From assembly GCA_964016985.1 (NCBI GenBank), contig OZ024830.1:64124550-64188549 (forward strand): a stretch of 64,000 bases of DNA. The letters are read 5' to 3'. Positions 12,565-22,521 of this stretch are shown piece by piece. Under the pieces are notes generated by a model. The model did not search any database. It had not been told where the DNA came from and saw only the letters and a list, made by a program, of their open reading frames with translations. The stretch's first letter is position 1. The number at the start of each line of letters is the position of its first letter. A program made the position numbers and the translations under genes. The DNA is from Anodontia alba. Lineage: Eukaryota; Mollusca; Bivalvia; Lucinida; Lucinidae.

Positions 12565-13262
12565 TATTTAATGTGTAGCAATGTTTAGTGGTCCCCTACA
12601 TAAATCCTGCCAATCAAGCCCCTGGTGTCTAAACTGGCCACGCCCCGGGGGTCATTAGCTCCCATAGACTTATAATGGAAAAAACTTAAATCTTCTTCTC
12701 TGAAACTACATAAATCCTGCTAATCAAGCCCCTGGGTTCCAAACTCCACATTCCAGGGTGTCATATGTTTATATAGAGCTATATAGCTAAAGAACATTCA
12801 AAAATCTTCTTCTCTGAAACCTAACAGATTAAGTATGTAGTGATGTTTGGTGGTCTCCTACATAAATCCTGCCAACCATTCCCCTGGGGTCCAAATTGGC
12901 CATGCCCCGGGGGTCATTAGCTCCCATAAACTTAAAATGGGAAAAACCTAAAAAGTCCTCTTCTCTGAAGCTATGAGGCCCACAGCTTATATATTTAGTA
13001 TGTAGCAATGTGTAGTGATCCCCTATTTAAATCCTGCCAATCTAGCCCCTGGGGTCCAAACTGGTCACATCCCAGGGGTCATATGGTTATATAGAACTGC
13101 GTAGTTAAAGAACCTTCAGAAATCTTCTCTGAAACCATGAGGACCAGAGCTAACAGATTTAGTATGTAGCAATGTTTGGTGGTCTTCTACATTAATTCTT
13201 CCAACCATGCTCCAGGGGTCCAAATTGGTCACTTCTCGGGATCATTAGCTCCTATGGACTTA

Positions 13263-14598
13263 TGAGGGATGTTCGAAATGAATTGCTTATTGTTCTCTAG
13301 CTCGATATCCACGTGGGGCACGATAAAAACCAATACATACCTGTATAGGGTTATTCAATATCTACACAATGGTGTATAAATGTATATGTTAGACTAAGTG
13401 TAAGACATAAAATTTGCCATTTGAATACACGCAGTCATTGACCACTGCAGTAAAAATGACTGGTATAAGCGTCGACAAAAAGGATGAAATACAAGCTTAC
13501 ATCAAAGCTCGCTCAAAACTTGGTTGTTCTTTGAAGAAGCTGATGACTGAAATTTCTACTGCTTTTGGACCTTCTTGTGTGTCTTATGACACAGTTCGGC
13601 GGTGGAAAAAGAAATTTGAGTCTGGTGTAGAGTCCATAAAAAATGCACCGAAATCAGGTAGGCCAAAATCTGCATCTCGTAAAGAAATCGTTTCCAAAAT
13701 AAAAGAAATCATTGAAGGAGATGCCAGATTTACAGTTCGTGATATTGCACGAAAGGTAGGCATATCACTATCAACGGTTCACCTTATTTTGAAGAAGCAT
13801 TTGAAAGTCAGAAAGATTTCTGCTAGATGGGTGCCACATCTGTTGACTGACGAGCAAAAGAGGCAACGGGTTAAAGTGGCCAAAAAGCTGCTTCAAATGT
13901 TTCCAAAATATGACAAAAAGCAGTTTGCCAATGTCGTCACAGGTGATGAAACCTGGGTCCATTATTTTGAGCCCATCAGAAAGGTTAGCAATAAGATCTG
14001 GGCCACTAAACACAGCAAACGCCCAATAATTGCCAAACGTTCTTTGAGTACAAAGAAGGTTTTGTATGCAATCTTCTTCTCTGGTGAAGGAGTCGCAATA
14101 AAAGTGCCAGTGAAAAAGGGCAAAAGCATCACCGGAAAGTACTACAAAGACGTAGTACTGAAGAAACTGAAAAAGTATCAGAAACGACGCCCTGCCACTG
14201 GTTTTAAACATGTCCGTCTTCTACATGACAGTGCCCCAGCTCATACCTCTGCAATAGTTACGGCGTTTTTGAAGAAAGAAAAAGTAACTGTTTTGCCTCA
14301 CCCCCCGTATTCCCCAGACCTTGCCCCATGTGATTTCTTTTTGTTTCCGAAATTGGAAGCATTCCTTGCTGGGCGGAAATACCAGTCCCGACAGGCACTT
14401 GGATCTGCCATTCATCAGTACCCTATTACTGTGCCCAAATCAGCGTACCGTGACGCCTTCGAGAAGTGGATACATCAGCTGAAACTTTGCATTTCCTCCA
14501 CGGGGAGTACTTCGAGGGCATGAAATGTGTACTTTTGGGCTAACTTGAAATTTGAAGTCTCCAGATAGAAATAAGCAATTCATTTCGAACATCCCTTG
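13263..14598 (+). mobile_element. Mariner transposon, apparently intact, 1336 bp
   Basis: Terminal inverted repeats of about 28 bp (GAGGGATGTTCGAAATGAAT and onward) are flanked by TA duplications at 13261-13262 and 14599-14600. One uninterrupted transposase frame fills most of the interior. It is inserted in the tandem units of A3. The combination of matching TIRs, TA target and intact frame makes it the best candidate in the window for a recently active element. Confidence 0.92.
13414..14523 (+). CDS. Mariner-type transposase, full length
   Basis: Cuts and rejoins DNA at the mariner ends by a DDE/D mechanism, inserting at TA. The 369-residue frame has an N-terminal helix-turn-helix pair (about 22-130) with the GRPK linker near 82-85, and the mariner linker motif WVPHLLT (about 139-145). 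The catalytic triad is complete: D178 in GDETWVHYFEP, D272 in LLHDSAPAHT and D307 in YSPDLAPCDFF. There are 34 residues between the second and third aspartates, the D34D signature of mariner. Length is close to the usual 345-360; Met15 may be the true start, since residues 1-14 lie outside the conserved domain. No stops or frameshifts are seen. A damaged relative lies at 26120-27409. Confidence 0.93.
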   Translation: MPFEYTQSLTTAVKMTGISVDKKDEIQAYIKARSKLGCSLKKLMTEISTAFGPSCVSYDTVRRWKKKFESGVESIKNAPKSGRPKSASRKEIVSKIKEIIEGDARFTVRDIARKVGISLSTVHLILKKHLKVRKISARWVPHLLTDEQKRQRVKVAKKLLQMFPKYDKKQFANVVTGDETWVHYFEPIRKVSNKIWATKHSKRPIIAKRSLSTKKVLYAIFFSGEGVAIKVPVKKGKSITGKYYKDVVLKKLKKYQKRRPATGFKHVRLLHDSAPAHTSAIVTAFLKKEKVTVLPHPPYSPDLAPCDFFLFPKLEAFLAGRKYQSRQALGSAIHQYPITVPKSAYRDAFEKWIHQLKLCISSTGSTSRA

Positions 14599-15231
14599 TA
14601 TAGTGGAAAAAAAAATATCTTTTTCTCTGAAACTATGAGGCCAACAGCTTAAATATTTAGTATGTAGCAATGTTTAGTGGTCCCCTACATAATTCCTGCC
14701 AATGAAGCCCCTGGGGTCTAGCTCCCATAGACTTATAATGGGAAAACCTTAAAAAAATCTTCTTCTCTGAAATCATGAGTCCCATAGCTCATATGTTTAG
14801 TACATTGTATGTAGCAATGTTTAATGGTCCCCTACATAAATCCTGCCAACCATGCCCCAGGGGTCAAAATTGGCCATGCCTCAGGGGTCATTTACTTCCA
14901 CAGACTTATAATGGGAAAAACTTAAAACATCTTCTTCTCTGAAACCATCAGGCCCACAGCTTATGTATTTAGTATGTAGCAATGTTTAATGGTCCCCTAC
15001 ATAAATCCTGCCAATTAAGCCCCTGGGGTTTAAACTGGTTTTACTTATGGCCCTTTGAAAATTTTAGCATTATAACCTTATAAGCAAGCTATCTCAAAAA
15101 ACTGTTTAAGCCATTGCCTTGAAACTTGACGGGCTAATAAGGAATGATGAGTAAATGACCTGATTAACTAATAGCAGTTAACTCAGGTGAGTGTTGTAGC
15201 CCATGGGCCTCTTGTTTATTTTTGGAGATAT

Positions 15232-17030
15232 TACCCTTTGTTTTGTTTGAAATAAGAGTTCATGTCCACTCTGTAACTTGAATACCCTTCGGAATATTTT
15301 GATGGTACCTGGTAGAAATGAGGAACAGGACAAGAGGACATGTTACGTACAAGAATGATAACTCTGGCTTTCTTACTTTTGGCATTATCTCTCTTTGTTA
15401 TACTGGACAGTGATTATGCATTGATTTTATGTCTGCTCTGTAAGTCCAACACCCTTTTGAATATTTTTATGATACTTGGCAGAAATGTAGAACAGGACAA
15501 GAGGACGTGTTGCTTACAAGAATGATAACTCTGCCTTTCTTATTTTTGGTGATATTTCGCTTTGTTATATTTGACCGTGATTATGTATTGATTTCATGTC
15601 TGCTCTGTAAGTCAAACACCCTTTGGAAGATTTTGATGATACTTGGTAGAACTGTAGAACAGGACAAGATGACATGTCATGTACGAGAATGACAACTCTG
15701 CCTTTCTTACTTTTGGTGTTGTCTCCCTTTGTTATGTTTGACAGTGATTATGCATTGATTTCATGTCCACTTTGTAAGTCAAACAGCCTTTGGAACATTT
15801 TGATGATACTTGGTAGAAATGTAGAACAGGACAAGAGGACGTGTTCAGTACCAGAATGACAACTCTGGCTTTCTTACTTTTGGAGTTATCCCTTTGTTTT
15901 GTTTTTGATTTAGTGTCCGCTTTGAAATTCGAATACCCTTCGGAATATTTTCATGGTATTTGGTAGAAATGAAGAACAGAACAAGACAAGGTGTCATGTT
16001 TAAGAATGACAATACTGCCTTTCTTACTTTTGGTGTTATCTCCCTTTGTTATGTTTGATAATGATTATGCATTGATTTCATGTCCGCTCTTTAAGTAGAA
16101 TACCCTTTGGAATATTTTAATGATACTTGGTAAAAATGTAGAACAGGACAAGACGACATGTCATGTACAAGAATGGCTTTCTTACTTTTGGAGTTATCTC
16201 CCCCTTATTTTGGAGTTATCTCCCCTTCTTGTCTTTGAAATTGATTTTGTGTGCCCTCTGTAACTCGAATACCCTTCGGAATATTTTGATGATACTAAGT
16301 AGAAATATAGAACAGGACTAGATGACATGTTTTGTACAAGAATGACAACTCTGGCTATCTTTTGGAGTTATCTCCCCTTCTTGCGTTTGAATTTGATTAT
16401 TCAATGATTCAATGATTATGCATTGATTTTGTGTCCGCTCTGTAAGTAAAATACCCTTTGGAATATTTTAATGATATTTGGTAAAAATGTAGAACAGGAC
16501 AAGGCGATATGTCATGTACAAGAATGACAACTTTGGCTTTCTTACCTTTGGAGTTATCTCCCCCTTATTTTGGAGTTATCTCCCCTTCTTGTCTTTGAAT
16601 TTGATTTTGTGTGCGCTCTGTAACTCGAATACCCTTCGGAATATTTTGATGATACTTAGTAGAAATATAGAACAGGACTAGATGACATGTTTTGTACAAG
16701 AATGACAACTCTGGCTATCTTTTGGAGTTATCTGCCCTTCTTGTGTTTGAATTTGATTTCGTGTCCACTCTGTTACTCAAACACGTCTGAATTATTTTAA
16801 TTTTACTTGGTAAAAATGTAGAACAGGAGGTGACAAAGTGTTGCATACAAGAATGACAACTCTGGCTGTCTTACTTTTGGAGTTATCTCCCCTTTTTGTA
16901 TTTGAATTTGATTTTGTGTCTGCTCTGTAACTTGAATAAACTTCACAATATTTTGATGATACTTGGTAGAAATGCAGAACAGGATGAGACAGAGTGTTGC
17001 CCACAAGAATGACAACTCTGGCAGGGTTGG
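15232..17030 (+). repeat. Tandem array of ~167-bp units (family E)
   Basis: About eleven units are visible with landmarks CTCTGTAA, GAATACCCTT, GGAATATTTTGATGATACTT, AGAACAGGACAAG, AAGAATGACAACTCTGGC and TTTTGGAGTTATCTCC. The AGAACAGGACAAG landmark recurs every 151-183 bp, most often about 167. Three successive units at 15340-15859 each give a 61-codon frame offset by 167; these are repeat translations, not genes. No terminal structure of its own is clear, so it may be an array inside a larger family A element. Confidence 0.8.
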
Positions 17031-17446
17031 GGAGGGGACATTTTTTTTTTCTAAAAAACCTTTTCTAGTTTTATCTGTTGGACCTTTACCAAGATTGTTC
17101 ACATTATAGACCTGGGGTCAAAAATGGCCATGCCCCAGGGGTCACTTGTTTCACATAGACTCATATGGAGAAAAAAAATTAAAAATCTTCTTGTGTGAAA
17201 CTAGAAGGCACAGGCTTTTGATATTTGGCATGTCACTTGATCAAATCCATATTTTATGGAAAACTCTGTTTTGCCAAATTAAGTAAAGCTAAATTCCATA
17301 CCAAGTTACTGTAGGATACAGAGATCAAAGGTTTTTCAAATTGTACCGGCTACCATACCTATATGTTTCATTCTTTAAACATGTTACCATAAGCTTGCTC
17401 AGAACAAATAGTCTCAGGTGAGCTACATGACCATTAGTCCTCTAGT
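17031..17446 (+). mobile_element. Family A 3' remnant
   Basis: The sequence resumes units like those at 9300-10000 (GACCTGGGGTCAAAAATGGCC, CACTTGTTTCACATAGACTC). It ends with CTCAGGTGAGC, a GACCATTAGTC hairpin and CTCTAGT, a second family A 3' end. It may mean that array E was inserted in, or recombined with, an A3-like element. Confidence 0.5.
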
Positions 17447-17637
17447 AGTATGTTAGTGATATCATAACCACCTCGATCATAAATTTTCAGCTAAGTTGGA
17501 CCACTGGTTGAGGGTACTTATTAGAAATGCCTTGTCAATGTCCTTTGAACGAGTACCAACAACATACATTTTTATGCAGAAAGTTACACCAGATTTATTA
17601 TCAAATACTCCTTAATAAGTTGTCTGTATCATGTTCT

Positions 17638-17650
17638 TGTGTTTTTCAGA
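17638..17650 (+). promoter_or_regulatory. Probable splice acceptor before the TMEM45-like coding exon
   Basis: The pyrimidine-rich TTCTTGTGTTTTTCAG lies about 40 bases before the start codon. It suggests that the coding exon is preceded by at least one 5' UTR exon further upstream; that exon could not be identified. Confidence 0.5.
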
Positions 17651-17690
17651 ATTAAGAAAAGCATAATGGAAGAATGAAGAACAATAGAAA

Positions 17691-18614
17691 ATGTTGAATT
17701 ACATAGATGTTGAAACATCATTAGCTGTGGGCTTCTATCTGGTATTATCATTGTGGTGGTTTGTGTCAGTAACAACAAAGTATGCCAGCTGTATTCGAGG
17801 AAACACAGACTTCCATAGCAGAGTTACCTACCCCTGTTGTGGCTCACTCAGGAAATGGCCTGTAGAGGGAGTGGTGAAGTTTATCTCAGGTTCCCTGATT
17901 GCTGTCCTAAGTGCTATTAAGTGTTATAAAAATTGTGATGACAATCGAAAGTTAGGTGAGGTAACAGTATTTGTAATAATTGCCATTTCTGGATTATGTG
18001 ATATTATAACCCAAAAGTGCCAAAGATATGTCTTCAGTAATACTGATTACTTTGTTCTAATGTTTGCCTTCCTGCTGCAAGCAATAGTCTCAGCTAGCCA
18101 TGTAGAGCTGGTTACCTCATCGCTTGCAATTGCCGATGAATGTACGATGTTTGCAGCTGCCTCTGTAGCAGTTGCTGTTCTTCTTGAGTTCAAATTTGAC
18201 AATGTCATTTGGTTCAGCTTGTTACGCAGTTTCAGCACTCTTCTGTTGGGAACATGGAATTTCCATGTTGCAGTCATATTGAGCAATGAAACATTTCATA
18301 ATCACAATATGTTTAACTTAAATGTGTCAAAAGTAGAAGCATTAAGTGCAATCTCAAGAAATATTACAGAAAGTGAAAAGATACAAGTATATAAACCTGT
18401 TGATGATGGTGCTATTCTTCTCTTAGTGCCGATGTATTTTGCCTGGCATTGTTTTCTGGACATGTTCATCTTGACAATTCTCTGGCTGATTATATACAGA
18501 TGTAGTAGTAGACATTTCTGCTCAACACTAGACGAGGAAAATGAGTCTCACTTTGAACATCATATTCACTTTGATTACCATATCATTGATAGACTTGATT
18601 CAGATTTGGAGTAA
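17691..18614 (+). CDS. TMEM45/DUF716-like multi-pass membrane protein
   Basis: A 307-residue frame with about seven hydrophobic segments (near 10-26, 60-80, 91-107, 119-135, 151-166, 176-197 and 240-268) and no signal peptide cleavage motif. Family hallmarks are visible: GFYLVLSLWWFV at the N-terminus, a YPCC segment, EGVVKFISGSL, SGLCDIIT, SHVELVTSSLAI, LLLGTWNFHVAVIL and FAWHCFLDM. These match the order in vertebrate TMEM45A/B as I know them. The molecular function of the family is poorly defined; it is a membrane protein of endomembranes or plasma membrane. Possible N-glycosylation sites lie in the loop around 199-226 (NET, NVS, NIT). The start codon has a favourable purine at -3 and the frame is complete in one exon, as might be expected for a retrocopy or a gene with UTR introns. 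A MITE begins one base after the stop. Confidence 0.75.
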   Translation: MLNYIDVETSLAVGFYLVLSLWWFVSVTTKYASCIRGNTDFHSRVTYPCCGSLRKWPVEGVVKFISGSLIAVLSAIKCYKNCDDNRKLGEVTVFVIIAISGLCDIITQKCQRYVFSNTDYFVLMFAFLLQAIVSASHVELVTSSLAIADECTMFAAASVAVAVLLEFKFDNVIWFSLLRSFSTLLLGTWNFHVAVILSNETFHNHNMFNLNVSKVEALSAISRNITESEKIQVYKPVDDGAILLLVPMYFAWHCFLDMFILTILWLIIYRCSSRHFCSTLDEENESHFEHHIHFDYHIIDRLDSDLE

Positions 18615-18615
18615 C

Positions 18616-18841
18616 TTAACTCTTTGCTTGCTGGGTAATTTTACATGCTTTTTTGTTTTCAGTGGATTTTTTTTTTTTTTACATGAACTTTTTCAAAAAA
18701 AATCTCAGGAATACCATCAGAGTGTCAAACAGTTTGGATCCAGATCAGGCCTGATATTTTGTTGGGCCTGATCTGGGTCCAAACTGTTTGCAAAGGTTAT
18801 CAGCAGATGCCAAAAGTCACCACTAGCAGGGAAAGAGTTAA
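18616..18841 (+). mobile_element. TTAA-flanked foldback MITE, copy 1
   Basis: The ends read TTAACTCTTTGCTTGCTGG and, on the other strand from the right, TTAACTCTTTCCCTGCTAG. TTAA on both sides fits a piggyBac-type target. The interior is a foldback with CAAACAGTTTGGATCCAGATC and its inverted partner around GGCCTGATATTTTGTTGGGCC. It begins with the second base after the stop codon of the TMEM45-like gene, so it would form the start of that 3' UTR. Confidence 0.8.
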
Positions 18842-19027
18842 GGGAGGCAAGTCTCAGGTTTGTTTGGTCTCACTTCTGAAAAAGGGTCTGCTCTGAAAGG
18901 AAAAAATTCTTTCATGTAGAGTAAACCCCTTTTCATAAGGGGCTTGGTGCACAGGAAAATCAAACATAGGAAGTTGCAAAAATTGTCTGCGCTGTAAAAA
19001 TGTCCAGAACCCTACCTAGTGTATACA
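18842..19027. other. Spacer between the inverted MITE pair
   Basis: Unique-looking sequence of about 186 bases that would be the loop if the two flanking MITE copies paired. Confidence 0.5.
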
Positions 19028-19249
19028 GTCCCCTTCTTTCTCCACTAGTGGTGACTTTTGTCGTCTGCTGATAACCTTTGCAAACAGTTTGGACCCTGAT
19101 CAGACCCAACAAAACTTCAGGCCTGATCTGGATCCAAACTGTTTGACACTGATGGTATTCCTGAAAGATTTTTTGGAAAAATTAATTTAAAAACAAAATC
19201 CACAGATGACAAAAAAGCATGCAAAATTACCCAGCATGCAAAGAGTTAA
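19028..19249 (-). mobile_element. TTAA-flanked foldback MITE, copy 2 (inverted)
   Basis: This is the same element as at 18616-18841 in reverse orientation: CACTAGTGGTGACTTTTG at the left and GCATGCAAAGAGTTAA at the right. Its left TIR is more decayed (TTCTTTCTCC instead of CTCTTTCCC). Confidence 0.75.
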
Positions 19250-19387
19250 TGTTTGACTGGGCATTTTGAGCTGTGTAATGAGAATAAGACAATACGGTAA
19301 TTGTGAATATAAGCATAGCATATTTCAAAACATTAGCTCATTGAGATCATTTAGTCATAGTCAAATGTTTAAACACACTGATATTTT

Positions 19388-19485
19388 TTTTTCCCAGAAA
19401 ATAGACTTTCACACTTCATGCAAATTGTCTCATCAGGAGACAATTAACATGATATGTCAAAGCCTATTTTCTGAAAAAATAAGAA
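19388..19485. repeat. Foldback of the TTTTCCCAGAAAATAG family
   Basis: TTCCCAGAAAATAGACTTT at the left is paired with AAAGCCTATTTTCTGAAAAA at the right, with a CATGCAAATTGTCTC inner arm. Related foldbacks occur at 23626-23722 and 60531-60597. Confidence 0.65.
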
Positions 19486-19858
19486 AAACATCATTAGTTT
19501 GCCGTCTGTTGAATTTGCCCAGAGAGTGGTAAAGGTTAAAGAAAAAATAATTAATCTGTTATGTGTATAAATTGCAGTTTCTTTTTCTCTAATTGTATGG
19601 GTAAATATTAAGCAGCAACAATTTTAATATAATCAATTTTATTTAAATTACCAAATTGTACCAATGTTGCCATTAGTATCTATGTAAAACTCTGTAGTGA
19701 AAAGGGATATTGCTGAAAAATCAAAACAGAATGGCAAACAGTGTAAGTCCTTTTGAGGCAGCTAATTATGCACCATCTTACCAGGACTAATGCTGTTTGC
19801 AAAAGGGTCTCATAATTTCATATAAGACTTATCCAAAAAGAATAGTTTTCTTATTTCT

Positions 19859-20705
19859 CTATGCCAGACTGCATAGCACAGTCTTGGTAGCACATCTGCC
19901 AGGCTGCATAGCGCAGTCTCGGTACCGCATCTGCCAGGCTGCATAGCACTGTCTTGGTAGCGCATCTGCCAGGCTGCATAGCACAGTCTTGGTAGCGCAT
20001 CTGCCAGGCTGCATAGCACAGTCTTGGTAGCGCATCTGCCAGGCTGCATAGCACAGTCTTGGTAGCACATCTGCCAGGCTGCATAGCACAGTCTTGGTAG
20101 CGCATGTGCCAGGCTGCATAGCACAGTCTTGGTAGCGCATCTGCCAGGCTGCATAGTGCAGTCTCAGCAGTGCATCTGCCAGGCTGCATAGCGCAGTCTC
20201 AGTAGTGCATCTGCCAGGCTGCATAGCACAGTCTTGGTAGCGCATCTGCCAGGCTGCATAGCACAGTCTTGGTAGCGCATCTGCCAGGCTGCATAGCACA
20301 GTCTCAGTAGTGCATCTGCCAGGCTGCATAGCACAGTCTTGGTAGTGCATCTGCCAGGCTGCATAGCACAGTCTTGGTAGCGCATCTGCCAGGCTGCATA
20401 GCACAGTCTTGGTAGTGCATCTGCCAGGCTGCATAGCACTGTCTTGGTAGCGCATCTGCCAGGCTGCATAGCACAGTCTTGGTAGCACATCTGCCAGGCT
20501 GCATAGCACAGTCTTGGTAGCGCATCTGCCAGGCTGCATAGCACAGTCTTGGTAGCGCATCTGCCAGGCTGCATAGCACAGTCTTGGTAGCGCATCTGCC
20601 AGGCTGCATAGCACAGTCTTGGTAGCGCATCTGCCAGGCTGCATAGCACAGTCTCGGTAGCGCATGTGCCAGGCTGCATAGCACAGTCTCGGTAGCACGT
20701 CTGAC
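19859..20705 (-). repeat. 35-bp minisatellite, about 24 copies
   Basis: The unit on the plus strand is CTGCCAGGCTGCATAGCACA followed by GTCTTGGTAGCGCAT. Copies differ at few positions (GCA/GCG, CTT/CTC). Because 35 is not a multiple of 3 and the unit lacks minus-strand stops, several minus-strand frames stay open for up to 283 codons; these are artefacts of the repeat. The unit resembles the 5' half (A-box side) of a tRNA-derived SINE, and the array runs directly into a SINE body at its right edge. Confidence 0.95.
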
Positions 20706-20975
20706 ATCATATTCAGGGGTCACAAGTTAGAATCCTGATCAATCCTAAGCTTGGCCACAATTTAAGTTTAGTGGAGATTGATCATGAAATGATTTCTACA
20801 GTCATTCTCCTCCTTCTGCTGATTCAAGAAGGGCAGTTGTCAGTTACTGGAGAAATTATGTAAACAAGTACTGGTAAACCACTTAGAGGACTAAGCCTGC
20901 CCAGGAAAACAGTGAGTAGGTTGGCTAACCTGCTCAACATGACCTCAACAGTGTTGACTGGGCTATACTCCAATT
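20672..20975 (+). mobile_element. tRNA-derived SINE, degenerate
   Basis: The last minisatellite unit continues as a tRNA-like sequence: GGTAGCACGTCTGACATC, an anticodon-arm-like CTGACATCATATTCAG, and a weak B box AGTTAGAATCC. The body matches the SINE at 37951: GATTGATCATGAAATG, GATTCAAGAAGGGCAGTTG, ACTTAGAGGACTAAGCCTG and GTTGACTGGGC. The head resembles tRNA-Met in order of elements, which is tentative. Confidence 0.7.
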
Positions 20976-21008
20976 TAAACAAACAGTACTTTCAAATAAG
21001 ACATTTTT

Positions 21009-22226
21009 ATGCCCCCGCCATTTTCAATGGGGGAGGGCATATAGTATTACCGTACCGCTGTCCATACGTCCGTCCCGTCTGTCCGTCCCGTACGTAACAC
21101 AAATGGTTTCGGTGCGATATCTTTTGAAAGGATTGGTTTCTTGGATTGAAATTTTATACACAGGTATATAATCATAAAATGTAGGTCAAGTTTGATTAAG
21201 GGTAAAATCCACCAATTATTTTGGGAGTTATGGCCCTTTTTTCAGTGTTGAAAAATTTTCAACTTTGGTGTATTGGATTGAAATTTTATACACAGGTATA
21301 TAATCATAAAATATAGGTCAAGTTCGATTAGAGTAAAATCCACCTATTATTTTGGGAGTTATGGCCCTTTTTCAACTTTGAAAAATGGTTTCAGTTCCAT
21401 AACTTCTGAAAAGATTAGTGTATTGGATTCATATTTTATACACAAGCATATAATTATAAAATATTGGTCAAGTTCAATTTAGGGTAAAATCCACCAATTA
21501 ATTTTGGAGTGACAGCCCTTTTTCAATGTTGAAAAATAGTTGAAAAATGGTTTCCGTTCGATATCTTTTGAAAAGTTCAGTGTATTAGATTCAAATTCTA
21601 TACACAGGTATGTAATCATAAAATGTAGGTCAAGTTCGATTTAGGGTAAAATCCACCAATTATTTTGGGAGTTATGGCCCTTTTTCAACTTTGAAAAATG
21701 GTTTTCGTCCCATAACTTTTTGAAAAGATCAGTGAATTGGATTCATATTTTATACACAATCATATAATTATAGAATATATGTCAAGTTTGATTTAGGGTA
21801 AAATCCGCTTATTATTTTTGGAGTTACGGCCCTTTATCAATGTTGAAAAATAGTTTCAGTTTGATATCTTTTGAAAACATTAGTGTATTGAATTCATATT
21901 TAAACACAAAATGACAGGTATATAATCGTAAAATAGAGGTCAAGTTCCAATTAGGGTAAAATCAACCCATTATTATTGCCCTTTTTCACCTTCAAAAGAT
22001 GCTTTCTTCAGATATTTTTTTAAAAAAGATTGATTTGTGTATTGGATTCATATTTTATACACAGGTATATAATCATAAAATATGGTCAAGTTCGATTTAG
22101 GGTAAAATCTGCCAATTATTATGAGAGTTATGGCCCTTTTTTCAACATTTTTTGCAAAATGCCTGCGCGTGGGTGAGGATGGCCCTGGGCAGGGGCATCT
22201 GTATCATACTGACACATTTCTAGTTT
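21009..22226 (+). mobile_element. Non-autonomous tandem-repeat element, family C (copy C1)
   Basis: The 5' hairpin is ATGCCCCCGCCATTTTCAAT..GGGGGAGGGCAT, followed by GTCCGTCCCGTCTGTCC. There are about six or seven units of roughly 150 bp with GATATCTTTTGAAAGGATTG, TTTTATACACAGGTATATAA, TAGGGTAAAATCCACCAATT and GGAGTTATGGCCCTTTTTC. The 3' end has CAGGGGCAT (inverse of the start), a GTATCATACTGACAC segment and CTAGTTTTTT. No protein is encoded. Copy C2 at 28813 keeps both ends. Confidence 0.75.
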
Positions 22227-22308
22227 TTTCATCTGAAAAGTATTGATACTTTTCTTGTTTCTCCATGAAAAGTTATGTTGTGAGTGCTTCATGCTTCTAA
22301 TGAGTACT

Positions 22309-22521
22309 CAACCCTTGTCATGCTGAATGAATTAAAATGCCACACCCACTTTTAATTGTCAGCCAATCAGATTCCTTGATCCAGATTATTGATATAAATC
22401 CACACACTGAATGGCAAACAGTGCAGATCCAGATCAGTTGGCTTCTTCAGAAGCCAACTGATCTGGATCTACACTGTTTGCAAAGGCAGGGTATATCTGG
22501 GTTCAGCAGGACAAGGGTTAA
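22309..22521 (+). mobile_element. TTAA-type foldback MITE (CCTTGTCCTGCTGAA ends)
   Basis: The ends are AACCCTTGTCATGCTGAA and TTCAGCAGGACAAGGGTT. The core is a long palindrome at about 22408-22484 built of GGCAAACAGTGCAGATCCAG, ATCAGTTGGC and their inverse. A second copy lies inverted at 46108-46302. Confidence 0.8.

Larger units (their letters stand above)
8923..15217 (+). mobile_element. Very long family A element (A3) with two internal repeat types and nested insertions
   Basis: It starts AGCTCACCTGAGCC. The first third (to about 10600) has long units mentioning CATATGGAGCC, AAGATGGCCGCC, CCTTTAAAAATCTTCTTC and GCCCTGGGGTCAAAAATGGCC. From about 10600 the units are roughly 165 bp with CATGAGGCCCAGAGC, TTAGTATGTAGCAATGTTTA, TCCTGCCAATCAAGCCCC and CTCCCATAGACTTATAATGG, in about 20 imperfect copies. 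The array is interrupted by a pogo-like MITE (12230-12564) and a mariner (13263-14598). The 3' end has CTCAGGTGAG, a GCCCATGGGC hairpin and CTTGTTT. It encodes no protein of its own. Confidence 0.65.

Noticed and set aside
13771..14415. Minus-strand frames of 146 and 64 codons
   Set aside because: Shadows of the mariner transposase on the opposite strand.
15340..15859. Three successive 61-codon frames with similar hydrophobic sequence
   Set aside because: They are spaced exactly one 167-bp repeat unit apart and each ends in the next unit; array E, not a small-protein family.
19810..20723. Overlapping minus-strand frames of 114-283 codons
   Set aside because: They are translations of the 35-bp minisatellite in different phases; no domain, no start context and no non-repetitive part.
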